Shown here piece after piece: positions 39,201-48,087 of a stretch of DNA of 64,000 nt. The position numbers and the translations under genes are program-made. The DNA is from Paenibacillus sp. FSL H7-0737 (GTDB taxonomy: Bacteria; Bacillota; Bacilli; Paenibacillales; Paenibacillaceae): NCBI RefSeq assembly GCF_000758545.1, contig NZ_CP009279.1, forward strand, positions 5,952,001 to 6,016,000. The letters run 5' to 3'. Positions within the stretch are counted from its first letter, which is position 1, and each line of letters starts with the position of its first letter. The notes below the pieces were generated by a model. The model did no database searches, had not been told where the DNA came from, and was given only the letters and a program-made list of their open reading frames with translations.

Positions 39201-40973
39201 TTGATTGCTATCAAGATACAACGTTTCTACCGGAAGTTCCTCTGCCCGAAGATTGCCCTCTTGTGTAATTAACAGCCTTGCTTCACTATCTTTTAGCATA
39301 TAAGCTTGCCGTTCTGCCGAGAATTCAGGATCTATCGGTACATATCCAGCTCCCGCTTTTAACACACCCCAGATTGCTACGATCATCTCTAGCGAAGGCT
39401 CTGCCATAATCCCTATAATATCTCCGGGGCCTATCGCCCATTCTCTGAGCTCACGAGCGAGCGTATTCGATTTTCCATCCAGCTCAGCGTAGGTCAACTT
39501 GCTTTCGCCATATACGAGTGCAACGTTATCCGGATTCTGAATAGCCTGTTGCTTGAGCCACTGTGTAAGGGTCCCTGGCTGTTCCAAAGCAGAATACTCT
39601 GTTCCCTTTGCCGATCCTGAAGTAGCAGCATCTGTACCTGATAGCAGCATCAATTCGCTGATTCTCATATCCGTCCGATCCAGAAGACTTTCGGCAATTA
39701 ATTCGATATGTCTTTGAATGCCCTCTATAAAATCCTGATCATATACCTTGGTGTTGTAACCCAAACGTATGGAGATTTCTCCACTAGGAACGATTACAAC
39801 ATTGAAGTGATAGTTGGTCTGTTCGAAGACCTGCACTTGGCTTAATACAAAGCCAAGATCACGTTCATTTTTTAATTGAATCCCTTCTTCTAACGGGTAA
39901 TTCTCAAAGACAAGCACATGGTCCAGAAGCTCCCGCTTGAGTAACGAAGCGTTCTGAATTTCAGGTAAAGCTACAAATTCATTCCCTGAAGAAAGTGCTA
40001 CATGATCTCTTACCATTTCTAGCAATTCTGCAAAAGTAGTCTGATCATTTCTGCGAATACGAACCGGAATGGAATTGATGAACATGCCGACCATCTGCTC
40101 AATCCCGCTCACCTCTGGTGGACGCCCAGAGACCACCGAGCCAAACACTACATCATCTACATTATTATATTTCTGTAGTACAATGCCCCAGATCATATGC
40201 AGCATCGTACTGAGCGTAACACCACTCTTTCGGGCTAAGGCCTCTAATCTCTCGGTCAACGCCCGGTTTACGGTAAAGTTCACTTCTGAGAGCGAGTAGG
40301 CTTCACCTTCGACATTATCCAGCTTCCATGCAGGAACTCCCGCACGCTGCTCATATCCCGACAAATAATGGTTCCAATAATCCATCGCTGAATCTTTATC
40401 CTGCTTCTCTAACCACTGAATATAGTTAGAGAACGGCAACACCTGCCGAGTTCTTATCGGTCTGTTTCTTTTAAGCTGCCGATACATACGTCTGAAATCC
40501 CGTAGTAGCAAGCCCACACTCCAGCCATCAAGTATGATATGGTGAAACGTCCATATGACATCGACTCGGCGGTCGCTCCGCTCAATAACCGTCAACCTGA
40601 CAGGAGAATCCAGCGTTAAATCGAACGGCTGACTTCTGTCCGATGCTTTATATTGTTCTATAAATTCAGATTGTGCTGTCTCATCCAACCCGATAACCTG
40701 TTCTGTACGAATACTCTGCACCCGCTGCTTCAGCACGACCTGCACCGCTTTTTTCACATTCTTGTGAATGAACACGGTACGTAGAGCCTCGTATTTCTCA
40801 ACGATTAGTGCGATCGTCTTTTCAAAGATACGTGGATTAAATTCGCCTTGCAGACTAAAATGAAATTGCTCTAGGTAGACGCTGGAAGCTGGATGCATTA
40901 AATGATGGAAGAGCATTCCCTCCTGCATAGGTGTCAGAAAATAAATATCCTTAATATCCGCCTTTGTATACAT
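30234..40973 (-). CDS. NRPS, three modules C-A-PCP (Asp, Ile, Tyr) plus terminal C
   Basis: This 3579-residue synthetase carries C(1-440)-A(470-970)-PCP, C(1050-1480)-A(1510-2010)-PCP, C(2090-2520)-A(2540-3050)-PCP and a final C (3130-3579). The PCP serines are near 1009, 2053 and 3089. All four C domains keep HHxxxDG (HHIILDG, HHIASDG, HHSISDG, HHIVSDG). The first C has the FLTPMQEGMLFH start typical of D-to-L condensation, matching the epimerase at the end of the upstream protein. Eye-read pockets are D-L-T-K-V-G-H-I-G-K (Asp), D-G-F-F-L-G-V-V-F-K (Ile-like) and D-G-T-I-T-A-E-V-A-K (Tyr). No epimerase or methyltransferase is inserted. The last C is separated from its A domain, which lies on the next gene. 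Confidence 0.95.
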   Translation of the reverse strand: MYTKADIKDIYFLTPMQEGMLFHHLMHPASSVYLEQFHFSLQGEFNPRIFEKTIALIVEKYEALRTVFIHKNVKKAVQVVLKQRVQSIRTEQVIGLDETAQSEFIEQYKASDRSQPFDLTLDSPVRLTVIERSDRRVDVIWTFHHIILDGWSVGLLLRDFRRMYRQLKRNRPIRTRQVLPFSNYIQWLEKQDKDSAMDYWNHYLSGYEQRAGVPAWKLDNVEGEAYSLSEVNFTVNRALTERLEALARKSGVTLSTMLHMIWGIVLQKYNNVDDVVFGSVVSGRPPEVSGIEQMVGMFINSIPVRIRRNDQTTFAELLEMVRDHVALSSGNEFVALPEIQNASLLKRELLDHVLVFENYPLEEGIQLKNERDLGFVLSQVQVFEQTNYHFNVVIVPSGEISIRLGYNTKVYDQDFIEGIQRHIELIAESLLDRTDMRISELMLLSGTDAATSGSAKGTEYSALEQPGTLTQWLKQQAIQNPDNVALVYGESKLTYAELDGKSNTLARELREWAIGPGDIIGIMAEPSLEMIVAIWGVLKAGAGYVPIDPEFSAERQAYMLKDSEARLLITQEGNLRAEELPVETLYLDSNQMENGAEIQWPDNDPTDTVYVIYTSGTTGVPKGVAIAHHNLVNYLIWFQRTAELRSSDKTALTSSFAFDLGYTALFSAMVSGCELHLLDKELYASPQRLLEYGRVHNLTFLKMTPTLYSTLQNETEAEDLFFPSLRVLVLGGEPIHVRDVERTFQLSSNIRVMNHYGPTEATIGSIAHWMERDGLERFSQMPTIGKPIDNTRIYIVDKNNHLMPTGLAGEICIAGNGVGKGYINREDLNSSKFLILSLSGCEERLYRTGDRGRVLPDGSIAYLGRIDDQIKIRGYRVEPAEVAYQIQQHTDITDAVVIGRQDSSGQNLLCAYYVTDSGLKPAELRAFLTQLLPDFMIPTYFMELATLPVTPNGKVNKKELPEPEAGAFLYNIYKAPRNKLESKLTYIWQEVLNIERVGIQDDFFLLGGHSLKAMVLVSRIQKELSIEVPLKQLFVTSTIAGLADWMGGAIQRVQLPIPAAESRVMYSASPMQQRIYALSQLDDQSTTYNMPNIWIVDGELDRVRLQQAMKDIIGRHEILRTSYLMTEEGLMQQVHQEFSFEVPDITGDRDSVASLIDEFITPFALDRAPMLRAQTVRVEDGRQLLLMDIHHIASDGISTAILFQELMDLYAGYSIEEATIQYKDYTEWRLSSEGVEERGKQEKFWKEQLQDDLPVLNLPSDFPRPAIQSFKGDFIEFTLNGAVVDDIRRLSRETGATLFMVLLAAYNILLSKYTGQEDIIVGSVSMGRPHADLERTMGMFVNTVAHRNYPEGDKTVFDFLKEIKERSLDVFENQHYPFDELLDVLQVRREKSRNPIFDTMFILENMDVPQIELGHAKLSYYPFDYKIAKFDMTVFAEERMDEIVFRWEYGTDLFHQETIRRFTEHYLNIIREMTRKTDAPIKELQLMSEEERAVIVQEFNDTWTDYPRDLTVPQLFEEQVAKFPTHVALVSGEEQMTYEELDQQSGRLAYLLRTQGVGPGHRVGLMVERSFEMIIGILGILKAGGAYVPIDPEYSQERIGTIIEDARIQVLLTQSLLVTKIHETTREVLREVIWVDGLHALQVNESFIPFPCQIDSSSPAYVMYTSGSTGKPKGTISSHSGIIRIVRNTNYIKITEDDALLQLSNYAFDGSTFDIFGALLNGAKLVLIDKESISDITEWTKMIENERISLLFITTALFNTVVDVNVEALSQVRKVLFGGERVSVNHVRKALDTFGDDKLIHVYGPTESTVFATYQEVKALSNSGTLPIGRPVSNTQVFIVDRYHQLQPIGALGEIMISGDGLSLGYLNQPEMTADKFVEHAYLEGCTMYKTGDLGRWLPDGSIEFHGRIDQQVKIRGFRIEPGEIEAVLLQLAGVQEGVVLAKDNGIGNKQLCAYLVTDELLKPTDIRHYLSQRLPEYMIPAHFIFMDALPLTSNGKVNTRALPEPMYGLLEAGDQLFEGPANTQEELLLQLWKEVLGVQSIGVHDDFFRLGGHSLKAMVLLAKIQQRFQLHLPLSKLFSGPTVRQLSENMNLAQPNLERVVPVAEFQVLYPASSAQQRIYASSMREPDSIGYNIPFAVYLDGELDLARLGESLQELTNRHEALRTVFEEVEGTVAQRILPEQKIPLEHYQGTEEQSEEMIGSFIRPFELTKGPLVRCGIGTLSTGRYLLMLDMHHSISDGSSIAILFKEWMQLYRGELLPPVWRQYKDYAVWQQQFIRSESMKAQENYWIEQLQGDIPVLNLPVDFPRPAVRSFEGASLTATLNEELFGRIGALSRETGTTSYMVLMAAFQIMLAKITGEQDLLVGTVAAGRTEGDIHDTVGMFAQTLVIRGNPAFDKTGKQFLQEIKMTTLNAFENQDYPFDHLVHALDVKPDASRNPLFDAMFIYENTETGRLQFGDTVCTPIQNSAGSAKTDLTLVAVEEVAGGISLKWDYSRQLFKLETVKRLSRYFTEVLSQLCSCPHASISMLEMVNGAEKEALLFGYNNTAVEYEENNTLLLLFEEQAVSNPEQIALVHGDSQITYGALNERAEQMARGFVSLGIQPSATVAVMLDRSIEMVIGILAIWKAGGAYVPLDPDYPQERISFMLEDCGAKWLLTNEQGSKKISFSGTVINFENPVEHQDEGTLPLKKSPDDLAYVIYTSGTTGRPKGVAVTQRSIANTLQWRREAYALGISDTVLQLFSFSFDGFLTSLFTPLISGSRVVLLSDSDAKDPFVIADSISDYHVTHFIAVPSLYLALLECCEAERLHSLNQVTLAGEQITKHVIEESKRLLPHTELMNEYGPTENSVATTFFRNLQPDRPVYIGKPIANTEIYVLGKDHLLMPAGMEGELCISGTGLAVGYLNRPELNAEKFISNPYFPEKRMYKTGDLVKWLPDGNLCYIGRIDRQIKIRGYRIETDEIENELLRHEEVTLALVIGRKDDEGKLYLCAYIIGEGKVEERELRKHLSCRLPDYMLPAAFIHLEQFPLTSNGKTDIAALPAPKFTSKRGNEDTTFQNECERSLAEVWNKVLGKTGVNASDNFFELGGDSIRAISLVSEIHKQMGIKVAIAELFHYPTIRELASLLEKEQRETLARVVVSLEASGLYPASSAQKRMFVLNQMQESSTVYNMPVALMLDGVLDRTRLEQALEQLIARHEPLRTSFHLNQGKIVQQVHSEVPFRMGYRKIPEVSLEKALKSYSRFFDVTRAPLFRAVLLNIHEQRNVLFLDMHHIVSDGTSISVLLRDLTALYNGTGLSKLEVQYKDFSVWQENFLQSEMYSEQKSYWMKMFSGVLPSKDLPTDYPRSVTRTYEGRDVCFEAEPELREALKKLSITEGTTLNNVLAACYHIWLSKYVDSEDVIVGCGVSGRSHGDLSSMVGMLVNTAAIRSRPQGKKTFRTFLRELKEETLSAFNHLDFPFEHMISDLKLAREASRNPLFDTLFELQSLADPGADPVMNGLAVQRLDIRSGLTKFDLALFAGERSDQLYFSFNYRTSLFREETVVNMANQYMRVLRTMAEAPDCYIQEVDIHSPAEEIYS

Positions 40974-40999
40974 TTGCCTCTACCCCTAAACATTCGTTT

Positions 41000-43900
41000 T
41001 TAATTGCCGATGGATTCAAAGATCTCGCCAAGCAGTTCAAAATCAATTTGACCAGATGAGCAATCACTCGGCGTCAATTCCCCTTCTCTCCGGTTCTGAC
41101 AATGCTCAATGATTGCCAGTAAGCTACGTCTGTAGGCCTCAGCGAATGCATGTATTGCAGCTGGTTCTAAGGTTTCCCTATTATAGTGACAGACCATTTC
41201 AAGGCAGCCGCCGCTGATTACACCTTCCAAGGCTATCGCATGATTATGGTTAAATTCCGGGTGCACTTCCTGTCCTCTATAGAGATTCGATACACTGAAT
41301 AACTCATTTTCGTTATCCATTTGCCCCATAAAGTTAAAGCTAATCACTGGCGGCGATATCTCACCAAGTCCTTGTCTATGCTCTGTGCTCAAGTATTTCA
41401 ATACACCGTATCCGATACCATTATGTGGCACGGCCCTCAGCGTTTCTTTAGTTCGTCTGATGGAGTCTCCAATGTCATCGGGATCGATAAGCTCCAGCAG
41501 CAATGGATACACAGAGGTAAAACATCCTACTGTTCTAGTCACATCCGTATCAACAAACAATTCTTCGCGTCCATGACTTTCTATTGTAATTTTGATGGCC
41601 CGGCGTCCAATCCAATCTTTAACCGCTAAGCTCACTGCACACAGCAATAAATCGTTAATTTCCGTGTTATAACTGAGATGGGTATCCTTCAGCAACGCCT
41701 CCGTCTGTTCACGGGTAAATAGCAAGGTAACACTGCTGGATTGGTTAACCAAATGGGTGGAGGTTAGACCAGGATACAGCGGTTCTTCTTCCCAGGAGGT
41801 GATTCTATTCCAGAAATCAAGCTCCTTACGCAGCTCTTTGCTTTGAGTGTACTGATTCATTTGTTCCGCCCAATAGAAGAATGAATCAGTCGATTCTGGA
41901 AGCTGAATTTTCGTATCATGCTCTGCCGTTATTAACTGAGTATAGATATTTCTGAAATCCTCAAGAAGGATTCTCCATGACACCCCATCTACTATAAGGT
42001 GATGAATAGCAATTAGAAGGTAATCACCCTCAGTTCTTCTGAATAACCCTAGCTTTACAAGTGGCCCATGTTCTATATTTAATCCCGTTTGAAGCGTATC
42101 CGCTTCTTCGCTCATCCTCTGTTCGGGATGTTCTTCTTCTCGTATGTCATACACATTTACTGAAAATCCACCTTCGATGATAGAATCTTGGATTATAGCC
42201 TCAAACTCAAACTGCCCTTCTGTGGTTCTTCTGAATTTGGTTCGCAGACCCTCATGTACACTGGACAGAAGATCAAAACTCCGTTCAACGCATTCAGGGC
42301 TAAAGCCTTCTTGATGGAAGAGAAGCACGGATTGATTGAAATGATGACGTACCCTTTCTGGATTCTGAAACAGCCAGTTCTGGATTGGTGTTAGCACAGC
42401 CGACTCCAGTTTCACCTTATCTCCTCCCCGCACAGATTTGGTTCTCACGAACGGTGCGATTCGGCGAATCGTATTTTGCTGAAGAATGTGCTTCACATCC
42501 AGTTGCAAGCCATATTTGTGTAAACGAGAGGCCACCTGAATGGCTTTGATCGAATCTCCACCCAAGCTATAGAAGTGATCTTCTATCCCCGCAGTCTCAC
42601 CGAGTACATCTTTCCATACTTCGACCAGAATCCGTTCCATGGTATTCGTAGGTGGTAACTTAATCATATTCGTAGCTTTTTCCGTCACCTTTTGTGCAAG
42701 CTGCTTTTTGTCTATTTTCCCGTTAGGAGTAAGCGGTAAGCTCTCCAATAAGACAAGCTGTGCAGGAACCATATATTCAGGCAATTGTTCTCTTAACTGC
42801 TCCCTGATCGATTCTTCAACGACACCAGGGTGAACTGGGATACAATATCCATATAATTCGTTGCCCCCGTTATTTCCCTTCTTACTGATCACCACAGCTT
42901 CTCTAATCTCAGGGTTAAGCAGCAGCTTCGCCTCAATCTCACCAAGCTCAATCCGATAGCCACGAACTTTGATTTGATCGTCTAACCGCCCTTTATATTC
43001 AACATTGCCATCTGTCAGCCAACGGCCCCGATCTCCGGTTAGATACATTTTTCTACCGGGATGAAAAGGATCGTCCACAAACTTCTGGTTAGTTAACATT
43101 TCATTATGCAAATAACCTCTAGCGATTCCTGTACCCGCGATAGCAATTTCACCTTCCACGCCTACCGGCTGTAATCTGAAATAAGGATCTATGATGTAAA
43201 TGGAGGTATTATCAATGGGCTTACCGATAGGGATCTTCCCGCTGCTCTCCTCTACCTGAAAGCTAGTGGCTACAACCGTATGCTCTGTTGGACCGTAATT
43301 GTTAACTAGTTTATAACGTTGCGGAATAAACGACTTCAGAGTATCTCCTCCAGTTAGTAGTAAGCGTAGGGATTGATTCTGAAGCGACATAAAAGGCTCG
43401 CAGATCGGCGAAGGCAGGAAACTAACCGTAATTCCATTTAAATTCATATATTCATTTAATCGATGGACATCTTTGCGAAGATTCTCCTGAACGAGGTGAA
43501 GCTCGGCTCCGCATAACAGGGAGGGGAAGATCTCCCATACCGCTGCATCGAATCCAAATCCGGCAAACTGAGTCGTCCGGTCCTGCTCATTTAGTGCAAA
43601 AGCCCGGTGATGCCAATGACATAATTGGACCAGTGAGCGATGCTCTATCATAACCCCTTTAGGCATCCCTGTAGACCCGGAGGTATAGATGATATAAGCC
43701 AGATCATCCGGTCCGCTCAAGGATTCCAAATCCTCGGCTCCGTAATCCAGACACCATTCCATATGATCTATATCCAGCATTTCTATAGCATAATCATCTG
43801 GAGCTGGGAATTGGCTTTGTGTCAACAGGATCTCTGCACCACTATTGTGAAGCATATAAGAAATGCGCTCCGCTGGATAATCAGGATCAATAGGAAGATA

Positions 43901-46900
43901 AGCTGCTCCACTCTTCAGAATGGCTAGGATTGCTGTAATCATATGCACTGATGGACGGGACATCACAGCGGCAATGCTGTCTTTTCCCAGACCTTTGCTT
44001 ATTAGTGCCCTTGCCAAGCGATTGGATTGTTCATTTAGCTCACGGTATGTCAAACGTTCCGTTCCGCAGATCACAGCGGTCTGCTCCGGGGTTTTCCCCG
44101 ATTGGCACATAAACCATTCATACGCTGTTATTTCTTCAGGAAACGCTACGGATTCAGTATTGAAGATGCTCAGCAGCTGCTCCCTCTCCGGTATAGTAAT
44201 CATCTCGAACTCTGAAATAGAGTCATCCAGTCTGGTCACCAGCTGTTCCAATAGCTGTAAGTAATGCTCGTTCATTCGCTCCACCGTCTCTTGTTTGAAC
44301 GCGGAGGTGAGGTACTCCCATTTCAAAGAGAGCTCTTTGCCTTGCTCCGTTACGATCAGAGCTAACTTAAACCGGGATACAGGGTCTTGGAATGGATAAG
44401 AAATGCCTTGGGACCTTCCAAGACGCAAGTCTGGCAGTTCCAGATTCTCCATCGAAAACAAAATATCAAATAATGGATTCCGTTCATGGCTGCGAGAGAA
44501 CTCTAGCTGCCCAACCAGCTTCTCAAAGGGATACAAGCTATGTTCAGAAGCCGCCAGTACCTGTTGCTTGACTGCTTCCAGAAGTTCTCTTCCCGTTTGT
44601 GTACCGTACTGGCGTAGCCGTAAAGGTAAGGTATTCACAAACATCCCTACAACGGATGACATCTCCGAATGACTTCTTCCGTTGTTTACCGTACCGACGA
44701 TCATGTCCTCTTGACCGCTGTATCTGGATAATAAGAGCTGAAAGGCTCCTAACATTACCATATAGGGTGTTGTTCCGCTGCGGCCTGCCGCTTCCTTCAC
44801 CTTGTCAGCTAATTTTCGGGTTAAGGGTAGTGTCAAATGGTCTCCTGCGGTTTGGGAATAAGGTCTTTCTGAGTAATCGATGGGCAATTGCAGAATCGGC
44901 AGCTCCCCTTCGAATAATTTCAGCCAATACTGTTCTGCTCTTCTGCCGTCCTCCATACACCGCTGTTTCTCTAACCAGTTTGAGCAATCCTTATACTGTA
45001 TTCTTGCAGGAGTCGCGACCAACTCTCCATTGTATATAGCATTAAGCTGTCTCAGTAGAAGTCCGGTGGATATCCCGTCGCAGACTGAATGATGAATATC
45101 CATTAATAGAAGCCCGCGTGAGGGTCCAAGCTCCTTCCATAAAGCCCGAAATAATGGAGCATGGTGCAGATCAAAAGGAGCGATAAAAGCTTGTATCGTC
45201 TCCTCGGCAGATTGTTGAGTGTCAGCGATCTTAAGACTCAATACTGCTTGTTCATGCACATTCTGCCGAAGACCGTCTTCCTCCAGGCTAAAAGAGGTGC
45301 GGAGCGACTCATGGCAGCGGATCAGCTCATTTAAAGCCATCTCGAGTCTGCTTAAATCCAGCTCTCCATGGATCTCAATAGCCATTGGCAAGTTGTAAGG
45401 AGTACTCTCTGGGTGAGCCTGTGAGAGTGTATAAATCCTCTGCTGCGCTGAAGAAGCAGGATAAGAGGCTTGCTCAGCTACCTTATCCATCGATGTGGAT
45501 ATCGTCTTGTCGCTCTGCTCGATAAAAGACGCCAAAGAACGAATATTCTTTAAGCGGAGCAGGTCAGCCAAGGTGATGCGAATCTCATAATGCTCTAGAA
45601 TAGCGCTTATGATCTCCGCAGCCTTCAACGAATGGCCACCTAATAGGAGAAAATCATCCTGTACGCCTATCCGATCTGTTCTAAGCACCTGCTGCCATAA
45701 TAGTGTTAACTCAAATTCTAGTGGTTTTGATGGAGCTATATATAGGTTATTATCATTTATTTCAGTTGTTATAAGAATAAGCCTCTTCCGATCAATCTTC
45801 CCACTAGCATTTAAGGGGAATGACGTATCCACTTGGATGAACTGCTGGGGGAGCATATAATCTGGAAGCTTACTCAGTACATATTGTTGTAATTCAGAGG
45901 TAGAAATTTTACTTTCGAGTACTAAGTATGCAGCAAGATATTTCTGACCCACTTCGTTATTCTTATCGAGGACGGCTGCATTCTTAACAGCTGGATGTTG
46001 CAGCAGCACAGTTTCAATCTCCTCGGTCTCAATCCGGATACCTCTAATCTTCACCTGATGATCAATGCGTCCGATATATTCTACATTTCCGTCAGGAAGC
46101 CATTTGGCAAGGTCACCTGTCTTATAAATCCACTCGCCAGATTGAAAAGGATGTGGAACCAATTTTTCTCTGGTGACTTCCGGCAAATTCAAGTAACCGC
46201 GAGTTAATCCAATGCCTCCTATACACAGCTCCCCTGCAATGCCAATAGGCTGTGGATTCTGATCAGGATCGATAATATAGAGTTGGAAATTAGCGATCGG
46301 TTTTCCGATAGGAACCGCTTTGAGCTTGCTTGCCGCAAGCTCTTTCGGCTTCTTCCAATAGGTTGCACAGATAGATGATTCGGTGGGTCCATAGCCATTT
46401 ATATATTGAACTTGCTCCCCCCACTGTTCCAATAAAGCAGGTGTAGAAGCCGAGCCAACTACAAAAAGATGTCTTAACGTATGTATGCGTTCAGGATGCA
46501 GGGATGCTGCATAAGCAGGTGGAAGTGTTGCAGTATTTACTTCATAATCATTTAAATATCGTTCAAATTGAATGAAATTATAGATGATGTCCCGGGGTGG
46601 GATATAAAGTGTTCCTCCCGACGTCAGTGCCTGCAACCATTCCCAAATAGATGCGTCAAACGATACATTAGCGAACTGTACTACACGTTTGGGCACATCC
46701 AGAGGGAACTCAGAGGCATACATCGTTGCCAGATTAACCAACCCTCGGTGTTCAATCATTACACCTTTGGGTTTACCGGTTGTTCCCGAAGTGAAAATAA
46801 TATAAGCCAAATCCTCAAGCTTTCCCACATGCTCCGGCTTCTTGCTGCTGATGTTCTCCCATGATATCGTTACAAGCTCCAATCCTTTGTCGGTACGAAT

Positions 46901-48070
46901 CATTTGTTTACCAGTATCGAAGTATACACAGCTCTTCAGGTCAGTCACTGCTGCCTGCTGCTCACACATTAATGCATGTTTTTGACAGGACAGTAGAGTT
47001 TCAATCCCTGAACTCTCGATGATATCAGTGATTCGATCTTGAGGTAAGCCAACGTGAATCGGTACAAAAGCACCTCCGCTCTTAAGGACCGCTAGGGAAG
47101 CAATTATGTGCTCAGAACTACTCTCCATCAATAAGCCAATCCGGGTCACCCGTCCCGTCTGCTTCTCACTTGCCAGAAAATTCGCCCATCGGTTCGCTTG
47201 TTCATCTAGATCACGATAAGAAATTTGACCGCCTTCGTGAACAATTGCCGGATGTTCTGCTGCAAGTTTGACCTGCTCTTCAAACAGCTCATGAATCGAT
47301 TGTTGTACTGGAAGAAGGGTGTCCGTTGCATTGAAGTCGATCAGAATGCGGCGTTTTTCTAAGGTGGAGAGCATTTCAATAGAAGCAATAGGGGTAAATG
47401 GCTGCCGGATGGCATTAGTCGCCATTCTGCTTAGATGACGGGACAGGCTGCGGATAGAAGCGCTGCGGAGGGCTGTCTTGCTATAAATCAAGCGCAGCGA
47501 TAGATCATTATCACCTACAACGATATTCAGCGCCAGATCATAAGGAGTGAATGTACATAATGTCCTGCTCTCATAGATTGCAGAATGACCTATAGCATAG
47601 CTGTTCGACCGTGTTTCTCTTATCCATTCTGCAGTCCGCTCCATAAAAGCTTCAGCAGCATACCGCGGATTCTCCCTCGCATGATTCTCAGTTTGTTCCC
47701 AGGCTTCTATAAAAGATTGTCCCGAATCTACCGTGCATGGGATCGGCTGTATCTCATGATGACCGGTGGAGCATTCGTAATTAATAAGGAAATTCTTCTC
47801 GCCAGTATACCGATATAACACCATCGCATACAGGGTCATTATCCCTGAATATATCGAAAAACCGTGTGTATGTGCCAACTTACGGAAAGCGGTAAATGTT
47901 CGACTTGAAAATGTGAAATCCACATAGCCCAGAGAATCCTCATTCTTAACTGCTTGGCTGTTTAGTGGACTTCCCCATGAGAGATCTAGCTTCATATTCT
48001 CATCCTCATACCGTTCAAGCCATACCGGATCAGAGGATTTGGACAATTGATTATTGGGTGTTGTCGACAT
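41000..48070 (-). CDS. NRPS initiation protein A-PCP-C-A-PCP-E (aromatic, D-Leu)
   Basis: This 2356-residue protein starts the peptide. Residues 1-250 are a C-domain remnant lacking HHxxxDG, as in the initiation modules of gramicidin and tyrocidine synthetases. A1 (about 260-765) has FDASIWEW and NGYGPTE. Its eye-read pocket, D-A-W-T-F-V-G-I-C-K, resembles the Phe code but differs at three positions. PCP1 has Ser814 (LLGGHSLKA). Then follow an LCL-type C (PASSAQQRIYTLSQ; HHSVCDG), A2 with the Leu code D-A-W-F-L-G-N-V-V-K, PCP2 (LGGDSIKA, the epimerisation-type form) and a full epimerase (about 1915-2340; HHLIVDGVSWRIL, VGCFTSVYP). The expected product is aromatic-D-Leu. A strong AAAGGAGG site precedes the start. 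Confidence 0.95.
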   Translation of the reverse strand: MSTTPNNQLSKSSDPVWLERYEDENMKLDLSWGSPLNSQAVKNEDSLGYVDFTFSSRTFTAFRKLAHTHGFSIYSGIMTLYAMVLYRYTGEKNFLINYECSTGHHEIQPIPCTVDSGQSFIEAWEQTENHARENPRYAAEAFMERTAEWIRETRSNSYAIGHSAIYESRTLCTFTPYDLALNIVVGDNDLSLRLIYSKTALRSASIRSLSRHLSRMATNAIRQPFTPIASIEMLSTLEKRRILIDFNATDTLLPVQQSIHELFEEQVKLAAEHPAIVHEGGQISYRDLDEQANRWANFLASEKQTGRVTRIGLLMESSSEHIIASLAVLKSGGAFVPIHVGLPQDRITDIIESSGIETLLSCQKHALMCEQQAAVTDLKSCVYFDTGKQMIRTDKGLELVTISWENISSKKPEHVGKLEDLAYIIFTSGTTGKPKGVMIEHRGLVNLATMYASEFPLDVPKRVVQFANVSFDASIWEWLQALTSGGTLYIPPRDIIYNFIQFERYLNDYEVNTATLPPAYAASLHPERIHTLRHLFVVGSASTPALLEQWGEQVQYINGYGPTESSICATYWKKPKELAASKLKAVPIGKPIANFQLYIIDPDQNPQPIGIAGELCIGGIGLTRGYLNLPEVTREKLVPHPFQSGEWIYKTGDLAKWLPDGNVEYIGRIDHQVKIRGIRIETEEIETVLLQHPAVKNAAVLDKNNEVGQKYLAAYLVLESKISTSELQQYVLSKLPDYMLPQQFIQVDTSFPLNASGKIDRKRLILITTEINDNNLYIAPSKPLEFELTLLWQQVLRTDRIGVQDDFLLLGGHSLKAAEIISAILEHYEIRITLADLLRLKNIRSLASFIEQSDKTISTSMDKVAEQASYPASSAQQRIYTLSQAHPESTPYNLPMAIEIHGELDLSRLEMALNELIRCHESLRTSFSLEEDGLRQNVHEQAVLSLKIADTQQSAEETIQAFIAPFDLHHAPLFRALWKELGPSRGLLLMDIHHSVCDGISTGLLLRQLNAIYNGELVATPARIQYKDCSNWLEKQRCMEDGRRAEQYWLKLFEGELPILQLPIDYSERPYSQTAGDHLTLPLTRKLADKVKEAAGRSGTTPYMVMLGAFQLLLSRYSGQEDMIVGTVNNGRSHSEMSSVVGMFVNTLPLRLRQYGTQTGRELLEAVKQQVLAASEHSLYPFEKLVGQLEFSRSHERNPLFDILFSMENLELPDLRLGRSQGISYPFQDPVSRFKLALIVTEQGKELSLKWEYLTSAFKQETVERMNEHYLQLLEQLVTRLDDSISEFEMITIPEREQLLSIFNTESVAFPEEITAYEWFMCQSGKTPEQTAVICGTERLTYRELNEQSNRLARALISKGLGKDSIAAVMSRPSVHMITAILAILKSGAAYLPIDPDYPAERISYMLHNSGAEILLTQSQFPAPDDYAIEMLDIDHMEWCLDYGAEDLESLSGPDDLAYIIYTSGSTGMPKGVMIEHRSLVQLCHWHHRAFALNEQDRTTQFAGFGFDAAVWEIFPSLLCGAELHLVQENLRKDVHRLNEYMNLNGITVSFLPSPICEPFMSLQNQSLRLLLTGGDTLKSFIPQRYKLVNNYGPTEHTVVATSFQVEESSGKIPIGKPIDNTSIYIIDPYFRLQPVGVEGEIAIAGTGIARGYLHNEMLTNQKFVDDPFHPGRKMYLTGDRGRWLTDGNVEYKGRLDDQIKVRGYRIELGEIEAKLLLNPEIREAVVISKKGNNGGNELYGYCIPVHPGVVEESIREQLREQLPEYMVPAQLVLLESLPLTPNGKIDKKQLAQKVTEKATNMIKLPPTNTMERILVEVWKDVLGETAGIEDHFYSLGGDSIKAIQVASRLHKYGLQLDVKHILQQNTIRRIAPFVRTKSVRGGDKVKLESAVLTPIQNWLFQNPERVRHHFNQSVLLFHQEGFSPECVERSFDLLSSVHEGLRTKFRRTTEGQFEFEAIIQDSIIEGGFSVNVYDIREEEHPEQRMSEEADTLQTGLNIEHGPLVKLGLFRRTEGDYLLIAIHHLIVDGVSWRILLEDFRNIYTQLITAEHDTKIQLPESTDSFFYWAEQMNQYTQSKELRKELDFWNRITSWEEEPLYPGLTSTHLVNQSSSVTLLFTREQTEALLKDTHLSYNTEINDLLLCAVSLAVKDWIGRRAIKITIESHGREELFVDTDVTRTVGCFTSVYPLLLELIDPDDIGDSIRRTKETLRAVPHNGIGYGVLKYLSTEHRQGLGEISPPVISFNFMGQMDNENELFSVSNLYRGQEVHPEFNHNHAIALEGVISGGCLEMVCHYNRETLEPAAIHAFAEAYRRSLLAIIEHCQNRREGELTPSDCSSGQIDFELLGEIFESIGN

Positions 48071-48087
48071 TGAAATTGAAACCTCCT

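Noticed and set aside
44599..45039. 146-residue plus-strand open frame inside the first NRPS gene
   Set aside because: It is a shadow of the C domain on the other strand, without start signal or motifs. The same holds for other antisense frames in the NRPS/PKS genes.
41000..48070. D-Phe starter as in gramicidin or tyrocidine synthetase
   Set aside because: Module 1 has no epimerase and the following C domain is of the L-to-L type; only module 2 has an epimerase.
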